NCBI GenBank assembly: GCA_958496175.1
Contig: OY292277.1
Coordinates: forward strand, 21,098,282-21,162,281
From: Sisyra terminalis
Taxonomy: Eukaryota > Arthropoda > Insecta > Neuroptera > Sisyridae
DNA: 64,000 nt
Direction: 5' to 3'
Shown here in pieces: positions 13,301-24,329 of this stretch. Numbering within the stretch: position 1 is the stretch's first letter; every line of letters begins with the position of its first letter. A model generated the notes under the pieces. It saw only the letters and a list, made by a program, of their open reading frames with translations. It had not been told where the DNA came from and ran no database searches. The position numbers and the translations under genes are program-made.

Positions 13301-16300
13301 ACCAAGTTTAGTAATTAATAAATTAACATATATAACATTAAACACGTCTCATTTTTAAGAATATTCAAGAAAGTTTAATACTTATGTACTAATGCATAAT
13401 ATACATAGAGTAATATATCGAAGAAGAAATTTGAAAATTATTCAATGGATCAACAAGTGGTTAAATTTTTGTACTATAATTTATTCAAATTAAAACTAAT
13501 AATCAAAAAAACACAAAATAATTGAAAAAATGAAAGTTTTTGGAAAGAAGAAACCTAGAAATAAAGATTATTGTTTAATATTTCAATTTTTCTATGTGTC
13601 AGTTGTTGATTTTAATGTATAATATTTAAATTAATGTTTAAACCAAACCGCTAACAGAGCATAAATTTATTTTTCCCATTATTAAGGTTTTATTATATCT
13701 ATAACAAAACGTGATGATTCTGAAAGTAATAAAAAATAAAGAGAAAATTTTCTGATTGTATTTTTTTATTGTTAGACCATTTGCCTAATATATAAATCAG
13801 CTTAGGTACTCAGTATTTTATGATGATGATTAACGCATGGTTCAGCATTAAAAATTGAACAAAAAAAAATCTTAAGTAAAATTTAACGTGAAAAAATTTC
13901 TATTGAATTGTATGTTAAGTATCTGATTATAATATCTATTAAAATTAAAATCTTAATTTTCATTTGCTCCCAACTATCGTGACTTTATTTCAATGCGTAC
14001 AATTTACATACATCACAGTTGATTGAAGAAAGTAATATAGCATGGTAGAAATATCGCTAAATTATTTGAAAAATTCAGAATAGTATTTGCTAATTATTCA
14101 GTTCATTTATTGGTACATACTTGAAATCGAATTTCAAAATCATACAAAAAAAGGTTTGGCTAATTGAATAGCCTCAATCAATAAAAAGTATTTCATATTA
14201 GAAATTCATCATGTTTCGAACAAATATGTAAGTATTTTACCTAATTAAAAAAAAAATGAAATTCGTAATAGTTTATAATTGTAGGTGAATTTACTGAACT
14301 ACTTCAGAATAAAAATTTTTAACAATATTTCGTGCATTATTAGTTTTGTACAATTTTCGATCCAATTTGTGAATAGATGTTTGTTTTTAAATGGCATTTA
14401 AAAAGTTATTATTTAAACAATATTCATCTGCTTCTACGGCTAAACCGATTTTGATGGAATGAGGTGTACCATATATGTAAAACTTTTTCTTCCATTCCCA
14501 ATGGAATACAAACCATTTTGGAAGCAAAAGAAAAAATTGTTGAATACCAGTATTAACTTTGCTCACCACGTGTTCCTTCAGGTTCCTCCAGCACCTGAAC
14601 CATTTTCTGCTACAGAACCATCTATATACCAACAATTTATCCTGTAATATGTCGATTGCCACTGAAGAGATCGTGTCAAACGAGAGTCAAGAGTCAGATC
14701 TTTGATCTTATCTCCCGTAATAACTGTAGAATAAACTAAAATGCAATCTTCATTAGATCGTGTGCAATATCTTTGGATGAATTTTTAAGAATTAAAAAAA
14801 AAATGTTTTGTTACAATTTTTTGTTAAAAGCATTTAGATTAGTATACTTTCTTCATATTGAAATCATGGTTTTAAAATGTGAACATGTTCAAAAGGAAAA
14901 ATTTCAACAAACTCTATACTCCGCAAAGGGTGGTAATTCTAGGCAAAAAGTATTGTTGACGTTGATATACCATAGTAGGACACTTTTTTTTTAAATATTA
15001 TCGAAAGTATTCTTTTTTTAAATGAAAATAATTTTTAATTTAATATACAAAAATATTAATCAATTTCTCGCTTTTATACTTACAATTGATTAGTGTCTTA
15101 CGAAAAAAATTAATAAAAAATCATTACTTATCATTCATTGCATTGATGATAGAATGCAAAATACTTTATGGAATGATTATGAAATACATTTGCAATTATT
15201 AATTAACTACACATAATGTACCTTTTAGCTATTGTTCCGAAGAAATCAATGAAATAATAAATCTTTAAATTTCGAAACAAATTGTTGCACGCAACATGTC
15301 ATAATATTCATAAATGTCTGAACATAATTACCCTCAAGAAGGATTTTTTTCCAAAACAGGCTGTACCTAAACAAATTGCGAATGGTAATATTAACAAACT
15401 TTAAACATTTTAACTTAAGTCTTAATTTTCAAATAAAGAATATCATTTTTTTTTAAAAGAAGTGTTGTATATAGTGCCAAAACACTTGGATTAATTTAAT
15501 CTATGTAATTTATAATAACTTTTCTATTAAAATAATGAATAATTCCACTCAATAGCAATATTAATTTTGTTTTTTATTATTAAATTATATGTCACTAGTG
15601 AAATTTGGTACCGTTTAACTCCTTTTTGTGTTCACTGAAGTTAATCGATTGGGCAAGTGGTCTATCCATTTATTAGTATAAATTACTTAATATATCATTC
15701 AATATGTATCGGAAGTGCTATAGGGTGACACTATAGAAGATGAATACTCCAAAAATATTTTCTTTTCAGTTGTAACTTAATGTCAATAATCAATTAGAAA
15801 AATGTTAACTTATTTAGTTTGGTGGTGCATTTATTATTTTAAAAGTAAATATATTTGACAATAAGAAAAAAAATGGGGTTCCATTCACTGTAAAAATCTA
15901 GGGCACTAAAAATGTAAATCTGGCCCTGCAAATGAAGATAATATGAAACTCAAGAGATTTCCTTATAGTTTCTAAACTTTTTAATTAGTCTTTCTAATTT
16001 ATCCATATACAAACAAATAACATCCTCCTCGATATCCTGATTTCTCAACATGGATTAACCAGAAGTGAAATGAATTCCTCGTCATTTTTAAGGCCAATTC
16101 TACTTTTTATCACAACATCAATCATAAACAATAGTGCAGCACTAACAACCAATCTAGGTAAATATTACATACAACTGCAAATACTATTAGATAGATGATG
16201 GTCATGTAGGAAAGTTTACTTCAAATAAACGCTAACGATGCACAAATATGCAACAAATAAACAAACAGGTACTATCTAGAAATCGTAATACTTACGAACT

Positions 16301-19300
16301 GAGATTTAAATTAAAATAAAAACGAAAGTAGATCATTTGTATTTTGTCTCACTTGCTAATCACTATTTTCGAACCCAATCAATATTCAGGTGGGTTCACC
16401 TACATCTGATTATTTAATTGCAATATTCGTTCGTTATGACAGGGAAATAAGGCGATTTTGAGATTATGCCTAGGTAAATGGATTGGAAAGGAGAAGATGT
16501 TTAACTATAGATAGACGTTAAAAATGTGGGTTATTTTCATATTAGTATGCAAATTTCCATTTGCATTAAGAAGAGGTGAACTAACGCTATAAACATAGGC
16601 TAATATGACTAATAATGAGCAGTGAAAGAACGACCACCATGCTAACGTCATAACACCATACCACACTTAAACAACTTCTTTTCAGATTACTAAGTGCTTT
16701 TTATGATTACTCTTTATATATTTATTCTTCTGTCCAGTTTGCAGATAAATTACGCTCGTGTCTATCAGCAGAAGTCTGCGTTTTACCTTCTATCACATCC
16801 AAGCATCAACTCTTTCTCTTGTACTCTTCCTATATTTATTAGCTGCGTCCATTCCATTGTATGGGGATTATAATGATGAAAAGAAAAATTATTTTTACTG
16901 TCAATTCGAGCCAACCTACTATTATGTTCTAGATATGTCGGATTGGAGTTGAAGTTGAAAGTCTTTCTGTCTTTTGTAAAATAATCAATGTATTTCATAA
17001 ATGGATAAGGGAAATTTTTCTACGATACTTAATGATTTTATCGAAGCGAAATAAATTATTTGAGTATGAGATACCTATATGAAATAATTAGGTTGTATTT
17101 CTAATGAAAATGCAGAAAAACTGGATTTTAAAACGGATTTTATAATGAAAGAAAGGCGTAGGTGAATACAAGGTATTGAAACTGGAAAAAAATATGAGCG
17201 TTGGGAACTTTTTTACGATTAAAATAAGTTATGATTTTAAATTAAGAAAATAAATCACAATAGCTCTAATAAATAATTTTCTGAGTTGCATGGGTTATTG
17301 CACTTAACGTTTTAGGTACTAAAAATTATCAAATTTATGCATTTGTTTATTTTTAGTTTTATGTGAACATTTTTTTTTTGTGTTATGTTTAAAGTTTGTC
17401 ATGCTCAAATGTAGCATTTGGTTCAATCTAAAATATAGAAATAAGCAAAATAATCTAACAACATGCTCTTTTTAATCGGTAATGGACACTATTAAAATAA
17501 GAAAAAAACAATTTTTGAATTTGAAAAACTTATATTTTGGCGATAAAAAAAATTAATGAGCAAATAAAGTAGGAAAACAATAAGTATGCTTATGGGTCTA
17601 CTATGACGTCAAAGTACGGCTGCAGTACACGTAATTAAAACGAGATATAAACAAATCATTAAGCGGTTACCATAGAAACAGTAATAATTAACACAATTTT
17701 TTTACTTTTTTCACAATTTATAGGCATGGAAAATATTTTTATACCCTAAAAATTTCTAGATATCCATTTTTTTCTCAGGAATAGAGGTTATGTAGATTGT
17801 AAATGATTCAAATCAATAACATAATATTTTAACGATTTAAACAACCTTTTCTTTAGGTTCAAGTACTTTTGTCATAAAAAGAACATCCATGTGATTTTGA
17901 AAATTCGTATTGTAACGTCATTTTAATGCCGAGCCAATAGAAGCTCGTTTTAGGCACTTTAAATTTAACGATTTTTTTTGCATTTTTATATAAATATTTC
18001 GAAAGTTTTATCAAGTAAAGTTAAAAATGAACAGCTAAATTGTGATTTGATATTAGTTTAGAACATTTTTAAAACATCCAAAAGTATATTTAGATCATTT
18101 ATCTTTTTAGTTCATATTAAATTTTTATGCTACTTGAATAGAAAAATGAATAAAATACGTGAAGAAATGAGGCGAAAATCATAGATTTTGGAATAATTTT
18201 AACTGTGCAATCAAACAATTTTCAAATTTGCAAGGTTTCATCAACTAATTCCTGAGTTTATATTAGCTCAATGACTACAATGTTTCCAATTTCATTTTAT
18301 ATAGATCGATCTTTGAGTATACCTATTATAAATTTTTGTATACAATATAGAGATGATCAAAATAAAATTTTTTTTCCGCTGACTTTGAACAGTTATACTG
18401 TGTATACACAATATAGAGATGATTTCATATTTTGGATCATATTATCCATATATTCCAGATGGTACCTTTAAAGTATGAACATTGATAAAATACACACAAT
18501 TAAGCGGTGGTGGGTGGTAGTGAGCAATGAACATTTTTATTAATATTGAATAATTTGGCGATTGTTTAGAATAACTTATTGTTATTCGCGAGTCTTCATA
18601 GCTTACACCTAGCAAAGAGAAAATAAAAAAAAAAACTTTTGAGTTTGAAATTAATTTCATACATATTATTTAAGGGTATACTTCAAATCTATTTAATCGT
18701 AAAATATAGAAACTTGATAGCTATATAAGGAAAAATTGGCATTACTGTTTCAATTTAGATCAATTGATACTGTTTTTACAAGTAAAGGTTACAAACTAAA
18801 TTTGTACTGAATATAAATCATTGCGATTTAATTTTAACAACTGTATAATTATATAAAATTTATTGCAAAGAATATAGATACAAAGCAATAAGTCAATCAT
18901 TATTTTTTCTTCAGTCTCATAAAAATATCTTTGAAATCGACTTTGGTGGTGATATTGATAATAATAATGTCTCAACGAGATTATATATAATATCTTCTTA
19001 TGGTGATACTTATATTTTTATTATATTTTTTATTTCATATTGAATAAAATTTAAATTGAGTAAAACCAGTGGTTACTATCTAATCCGATTATTGATTATA
19101 TGTTTATCCGCGGTATCTTTTTTGCGGTTTCATCAGAGATTCTTTTTGAATACTTCATTCCAAGAAGCTTAAATACTTACTTTCATTTGACACACACTTT
19201 CTGGAATTTTTCCAATTCTTATATCATACAAATAAAAAAATTTGAAAACTAAATGAATTATTACTTTCCTGCTTTCCTATATGCTGGTTAAAAATGCGAA

Positions 19301-22300
19301 TATAAGATTAAAACAACTTTTATCGCTTTGTAACAGTTGCATATCTCTAATTTTCATCATTATAAAGAAAGAAAATCTACCAAAGAATTAACTTGTTTTG
19401 TTATTTTGAAGAGAAAACAGAAAATGTTCAATATTCACACCGCAATCGTCGTATGTAAAATTTCTTCTTCTGTTGAGAATTAAATTAACCCACTAGCACT
19501 TTAACACTAATTTTTCTAAAACTGATTATAGCATTATAACTCTTTCTAAACTAATTTCATTTTTATTTTCCAGGATGAAAGTTCTAAAGAACAAACTTCA
19601 AATAAACACAGAAAAGAACTTTATTATCGGGTAAGTAACAATTGTTGCAGAAAATGAAACATTTGTTTTCATTATTTTTTTGTGTTTGTAGCCTTTCGAT
19701 TTGGAGCCGGTAATTGAGGAAGATACAGATTCAGCGGTTTCGTCTGCTCCATCGTCGTTGTCGCCACAACCCTTTCATCATCATCATCCTCTTCATCACA
19801 TCGGAAAATCACCTTCACCACCAGCTACAACCCAAACAAGTACAATTACTTCAACCACGTCTTATAGTTATTCTGAACAAACGACTCCAAAAAATAGTAC
19901 AACGGCGAATAAAATCACCACATTCATTACAAATTCTTCATTGCCACCGGCGTCTAACACTAGCTTTCCTCCTACTTCGTTATCACCACAACCGTCCGAC
20001 GATTATATATCGCCATCACCTACGAATTACTCATCGTCACCGATTACATGTCCCTCATCTCCACAACCACCAGATGTATGGTTCAGATCACCTTCCTCGA
20101 CGCCATCAACACCCAGCGTTGATAATTTTAGGGAACCCCTACTACTTGACAATGCAGTTGATATCATGATGAATAAAGGTGAATTACAATCGGAACTAGC
20201 GATAGCTAAAAGACAAGTACGAGAACTAGAACGAGCTTTATTAGTCGTAAGTTCATATCCATAAAGCAATTCCAGCAGATATTTTTGAATATTCTATTTC
20301 AGACACGAGAAGTTAAACCCAATTATTCTACGAAACCAGTCGATATCGTACATTTTGCTTTAACTGAACGTATTCGGCGTCTAGAAGAACGCGAAGCGTC
20401 ACTTTTAGCTGAATTGCAAGAATTACGTGACCAAAACGAATTGCAAGAATTCCGTATTCTCGAATTGGAAGAATCTCAAGAAAAAGTATGGATTGTTAAT
20501 TAAAAACGATTGTATTTATAACTTTTTCTTGATTTTAGTGGTCACTACGGAGTCAATCTTCTTCAGAAATACGAGAAATCGGATCTTCTCAAATATCTAC
20601 GTCGTTGCTATCGCAAGATTTACTTGAATATAAAGGCGATGTAGTGCGAGAACATTTGATTATTATGGCGCGGAAATGCACCGATACCGACGATAAGCAT
20701 TGCTTGCAACAAGTATTAAATCTTTTAGATAATTTAGAATCACTTTCATTAGAACATGCAAATTGTTTGGAAGACCTTTCCGGCGATTTTTATTCGGTTT
20801 GTATAAGAAAGAGGTTTAAAATTAAATTGATAGTGTTAACTGGTTTGTTATTTTCAGGGAAATTTTTTGCGAAACGATTCCCGAAAATCAGCTTCGCGAG
20901 CTGTAGCGACAGTATTACCGTTTATGGATTGCGGTCCTAAATCCATACTGGATCTGAGTCATACCGACGATGAATTATCATTGAAATTGGGACAAATCAA
21001 AAAGAAGCAGTTGTCGAATGCATCTAGTTTACAAGAAAGCGGAATATTCGAAGGCGACTTATTAGAAACTCATAATGTCGCCACTCAAACCGACTTTTCC
21101 TCCGATTGTTCCAGTGACATGAAATTAAGTGAACTCACAGCTGAAATACAGAAACTAAATCAAATACGTGAAAGTATTGAAGAGGGGAAATCGAAAAAAT
21201 TTAATAGTCCCGCAGTTCAATCGTCTCATAAATTCGAACAATTGCCAAGTAAGCTGAAAGAAATCGATTTTTACAAAAACCGCGTTGAAGTCTTGGAGAA
21301 CAAAATTTCTGTATACGAAAGCAGCGGCGATGAACAATTAAAGAAATTAAAGGAACGCTTAAATCGCGAAATAATTTTAACAGCTCAAGTCAAAGATCTT
21401 ACATCAAAAGTAGAAAAATTAATAAACCAAAATGAGAAGTTGGAAGAAGAGCGTTGTGAACTGGAGGAAGCAGAAAATGATACTCGTTTACGGTGCCAAC
21501 AGTTAGAGTTAGAAATGGAATTAATGTCAGAACGATTACGAGATGTTGAAGAAGCTCGAAGTGCCAATAAACGCAAGGCCAAAGATGCAAAAGCATGGGC
21601 CACACATTGGGAGACGATGGTCAATAAATATGAAGAACGCAACTACGAACTAGAAGAACGTGAAACTGAACTACAATTTCGAGTTGATAGTTTGGAAAAT
21701 TTGATTCCAATTGTAATTCTTTTTAACATTTGGAAAATAATTAATAACTCGTATCACATGAAACCGCATTTAAAGCTTCCAATCACTGATAATATGGACC
21801 GCGAAAAGAATAACTTAGAAGAAAAGCTAAAGGATCTGGAAGAAAAATATAAAAAAGTTGTGGAAGAACTTGAAGCTATAAATCAAAAAGGTGCAGACCG
21901 AAAAAGTCCATTCAAAGAATTGGATTATAAAAGGAGAATGCAAGAACTCCACGAAAGTAACAAGGAATTAAAACGGCAAGTGGAACAACTGGAACAACGA
22001 GAAGTAGCCTATATTGAAACTCTCCAACAAGCTGACAATATTTGGGCTGAAATGGAATCGGATTACAAAAAACGCATTCAAATTGCCGAAGACAATGAAG
22101 CCCAATTACGTGTTAAAGTACGCCATTTAGAAGAGGCAGAAGTCAAACTACGAAAAGCTGATGTGCCACTACATGAACGTATTTCTGAACTAGAAGAAAG
22201 CGAAAAGAAATTAGAAGATCGTGTACATTACTTTGAAAAAGAGCATAAATTCCTGAGCAAAGAAAATACACAAATGAAAGACGAACTAAATCATGTTAGA

Positions 22301-22795
22301 ATCGAGTGGAAAAACATGAAGGAGCATTTGGACGGACCCATCAATAGTGAGTTGGATCGACAAAGAAAACGTTTGCGTCAATTGCAAGAAGAAATAGAAA
22401 TTTCGACGCGATTACTGGAAGAAACTGAAGATGCGCACCAAAAAGAAATTTCTATTCTAAAAATGCAACTTAATAAAACCAATAAAGAATTGGTTCATTT
22501 AGATATAACAAATAGCGAATTGCGAGAAGAAATTTCCCAACTTGAAAAACGTATCGGGGAATTGCAAACAGCCATACTGGAACAGAGAATTGCCTCTGAT
22601 CGAACAATTAAAACTTTAACCGCAGAACTTACGCAACGCGATCGGCAATGTTTGTTTCGCAAACGATCTTTTGGCGACACAAAAATTGTTAGTCTTCGAG
22701 ATGAATTAGTTCAAAAATCGACAACCACTATTAGCGCAGCACAAGAACAAAATGATGAAGGTCTTAATTTAATGGTACAAGCGACGACAACGTGA
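1334..22795 (+). CDS. Long coiled-coil protein, seven exons, family not identified
   Basis: The coding exons are 1334-1630, 13089-13289, 19574-19630, 19692-20246, 20303-20485, 20539-20796 and 20858-22795. All junctions are GT-AG, all introns are phase 0, and the joined frame is open for about 1162 residues. Residues 1-350 are low complexity and probably disordered: Ser/Pro/Thr-rich, with a short His run in exon 4 near PQPFHHHHPLHH. From about residue 350 to the end the protein is dominated by Glu/Lys/Arg/Leu heptads, for example RIRRLEEREASLLAELQEL, which predict a long parallel coiled coil. A conserved-looking non-heptad block (residues about 450-515, with MARKCTDTDDKHC) sits between coil segments. 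There is no signal peptide, membrane segment or enzymatic motif, so a cytoplasmic scaffold, cytoskeletal or Golgi role is only inference. The ATG is the first codon after an acceptor, so either it follows a 5' untranslated exon or more N-terminal coding sequence lies upstream. Residues 803-823 may be an unspliced intron (21713-21775). I cannot name the family. Confidence 0.85.
7035..7250 (-). mobile_element. Relic of a LINE reverse transcriptase C-terminal region
   Basis: On the - strand the translation contains WTDRLTKEEVLRKEN followed by TKRKAF. This matches the pattern seen near the C terminus of insect non-LTR retrotransposon polyproteins (W-T-D-R-V-T-N-E-E-V-L followed by K-R-R-K-A-N-W). 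A diverged second copy of the same region lies at 32450-32720. Flanking coding sequence has stops and no domain is complete, so this is a dead fragment. The clade assignment is not firm. Confidence 0.5.
7762..7785. repeat. TTC/GAA microsatellite
   Basis: A run of TTC triplets with one interruption. Read on the - strand it is a GAA tract that directly follows the possible LINE 3' terminus at 7786-7862. That is where such tails often sit, so it may be the remains of an element's 3' tail rather than a free microsatellite. Confidence 0.7.
7786..7862 (-). mobile_element. Possible LINE 3' terminus
   Basis: The - strand reads GRVRWKNLKEVHTQEWLAWS followed by a stop and then the GAA tract. This resembles the final residues of RTE-like or related LINE polyproteins, where a W-K-x-L motif precedes a short conserved tail and a simple-repeat tail. 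The evidence is a short motif plus the adjoining tail. Base composition is richer in GC than the intron around it, which supports foreign origin. Confidence 0.35.
12241..12290 (+). mobile_element. End of a hAT-type element (fragment)
   Basis: The stretch CCGCGGGCCGCAAGTCCATG followed by a GTTTGACAACC-like end is far richer in GC than its surroundings. It matches the sub-terminal pattern I know from hAT-superfamily elements (GGGCCGC followed by a terminal GTTTGACA-type sequence). No matching opposite end was found, so it is a fragment at best. Confidence 0.35.
13290..19573 (+). other. Intron 2 of the coiled-coil gene (6.3 kb)
   Basis: The donor is CAG|GTATGA and the acceptor TTTATTTTCCAG|GATGAA. 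The intron is AT-rich with no recognisable coding exon. A short direct repeat sits at 18338-18423 and a bacteriophage-promoter-like 16-mer at 15724-15739. The region 14400-14700 has open frames on both strands without any recognisable protein. Confidence 0.7.
18338..18423. repeat. Short direct repeat pair
   Basis: The sequence GTATACAATATAGAGATGAT (18338-18357) recurs as GTATACACAATATAGAGATGAT at 18402-18423, about 64 bp further on, with a 2-bp insertion. The spacer is unrelated AT-rich sequence. Confidence 0.7.
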
Positions 22796-22960
22796 ACTTT
22801 TTATATTGCATGGCAAAAACTTTTGTAAATCAACTCCTAGGATAAGACTGAAAATGTCTCAAAATGCCTATCTACTTTTACATAAGACGATTTCTTTCTT
22901 ATTTTAATAAAATGTAATTGTGTCTATTATATTATATTATTTAGTATTGTTATGTTTTGA
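22796..22960 (+). terminator. 3' UTR and poly(A) signal of the coiled-coil gene
   Basis: A canonical AATAAA lies at 22906-22911, 111 bases after the TGA stop, followed by a T-rich/GT-containing stretch. This fits a short 3' UTR ending near 22930. The downstream protease gene is convergent, leaving about 1.4 kb between the two 3' ends. Confidence 0.6.
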
Positions 22961-23264
22961 TGTATGAAAAATATATATTCATTTTTTTTAATTCAATTAA
23001 ATGTGTAATTATTATGCACCACAAGAGATGACAAGAGAAAACAGTTACCTATTTCCAAAAAATATAATTGGTCAAAATGTAGTAAAATAATAATGAAATG
23101 CTAAAATATTTGTACTTCTTCCTTATTTCCTTATTTGCAATTTAAAAATGTTCTTTTTCGAAACTTGGGAACAGAAATGTGGCTATCCATTTACACAGGT
23201 TACATTTTTTTTCGCCCAACTACGAACTCAAATTTAAAGGATATTTGTGAGGATAAGCCAAACG

Positions 23265-23985
23265 GAAAACTAAAGAGTAATGTGGAAACAATTTTGTCAT
23301 GTGTGCAAGAGGAGAGCTCAATTTTCTTTCAAAGACAATTTTGAATTGCAAAATAATAATATTAGGGATGGTTTCTTTCCCTGAAAATGAACAATATATT
23401 TTGACCTGTATCCTCCTTTGCGCAATTACATAAAGAGATTTTGCTATTAAACAATATTTATATGGAAAAACAAAACAGAATTCTTAGGAGTTATAAAATC
23501 ATACACCAATGGGTTTTTTTAAGGGGTGAGGTTTCCTTTTAAAGGCTTAATTTCTCAACAGATTGTAAGACAATTTTCAACAAGAAAGTGAGGGAAAGTT
23601 GTCAAAAGATTATTATTCGCTAAATTATATTTAACTTTAAACAAAACTTATTTTAAATTTTAATGTTACCCACAATTCAATACATTCAAGTTATTTTCAT
23701 GGAAAATCGAATCGTCGAATCATTGAAAATCGCCAAAAATTCGATTTTCTAAGAAAGTATTCTTATGAATAAAGTCGTTTTCAAGGAGCGGGATTTCCGT
23801 ATAAAGCTTAATTCTTTCAACAGATTACAAAGCAATGTGCCCTCAAATGAGTAATAATGTGGAGAAATTGTCCTGTGTGTAAAAAGAAAGACAAAATTTT
23901 AATTCAAAGTTTCAAAAAAAAAAAAGTTTCAATAGCAAAATAAAGATATAAGGGATGGTTTTTTTCCCTGAAAATGAACAAAATA
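23265..23985. repeat. Diverged local duplication between convergent genes
   Basis: A block ending in AGGGATGGTTTCTTTCCCTG AAAATGAACA occurs at 23364-23393 and again at 23951-23980 with one difference in 30 bases. The preceding 100 bases of each copy also align loosely (AGTAATGTGGAAACAATTTT against AGTAATAATGTGGAGAAATT). A second pair of similar segments lies at 23518-23592 and 23778-23850, both with GCTTAATTnnnnCAACAGATT. The whole looks like an old tandem duplication, or two copies of an unknown repeat. Confidence 0.6.
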
Positions 23986-24329
23986 TTTCAGGAGAAAATA
24001 TGTTTTAGATGCATAAAATTAAGGAACATAGGAAAAACTACAGAAAATAGGTATATTGCTAAATTCATTTACAAGTTAAAAAAAATACTCAGGATTTAAG
24101 ATATCAAATTCAAAAGGAAATAATTTGAAACAAAACTTAAAAATGAGAAAATATATTTACAAATTTTAAAATAAATTCAACTTATTTTGTAATCATACCT
24201 ATACTAAAATGAACTATAAATAATGACATAAATACAAATAACTTATAAATAAAAAAGTCTTCAAGGAATTAACCCTAATATTTTTTTCATAATAAAAAAT
24301 AGGAACATTTAAAAAAATAATTCTAACAT

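Noticed and set aside
14387..14662. Open frames on both strands in intron 2 of the coiled-coil gene
   Set aside because: No recognisable protein and no paired splice sites in phase 0; a transposon tail is possible but could not be shown.
19100..19145. CTGATGA on the - strand as a further hammerhead
   Set aside because: The GAAA follows directly as part of the same run without a stem II, and no stem I pairing exists.
19714..20169. 151-codon frame rich in His and Arg overlapping exon 4 of the coiled-coil gene
   Set aside because: It is a shifted reading of a CAT/CAC- and Ser/Pro-rich exon. The other frame joins all neighbouring exons in phase 0.
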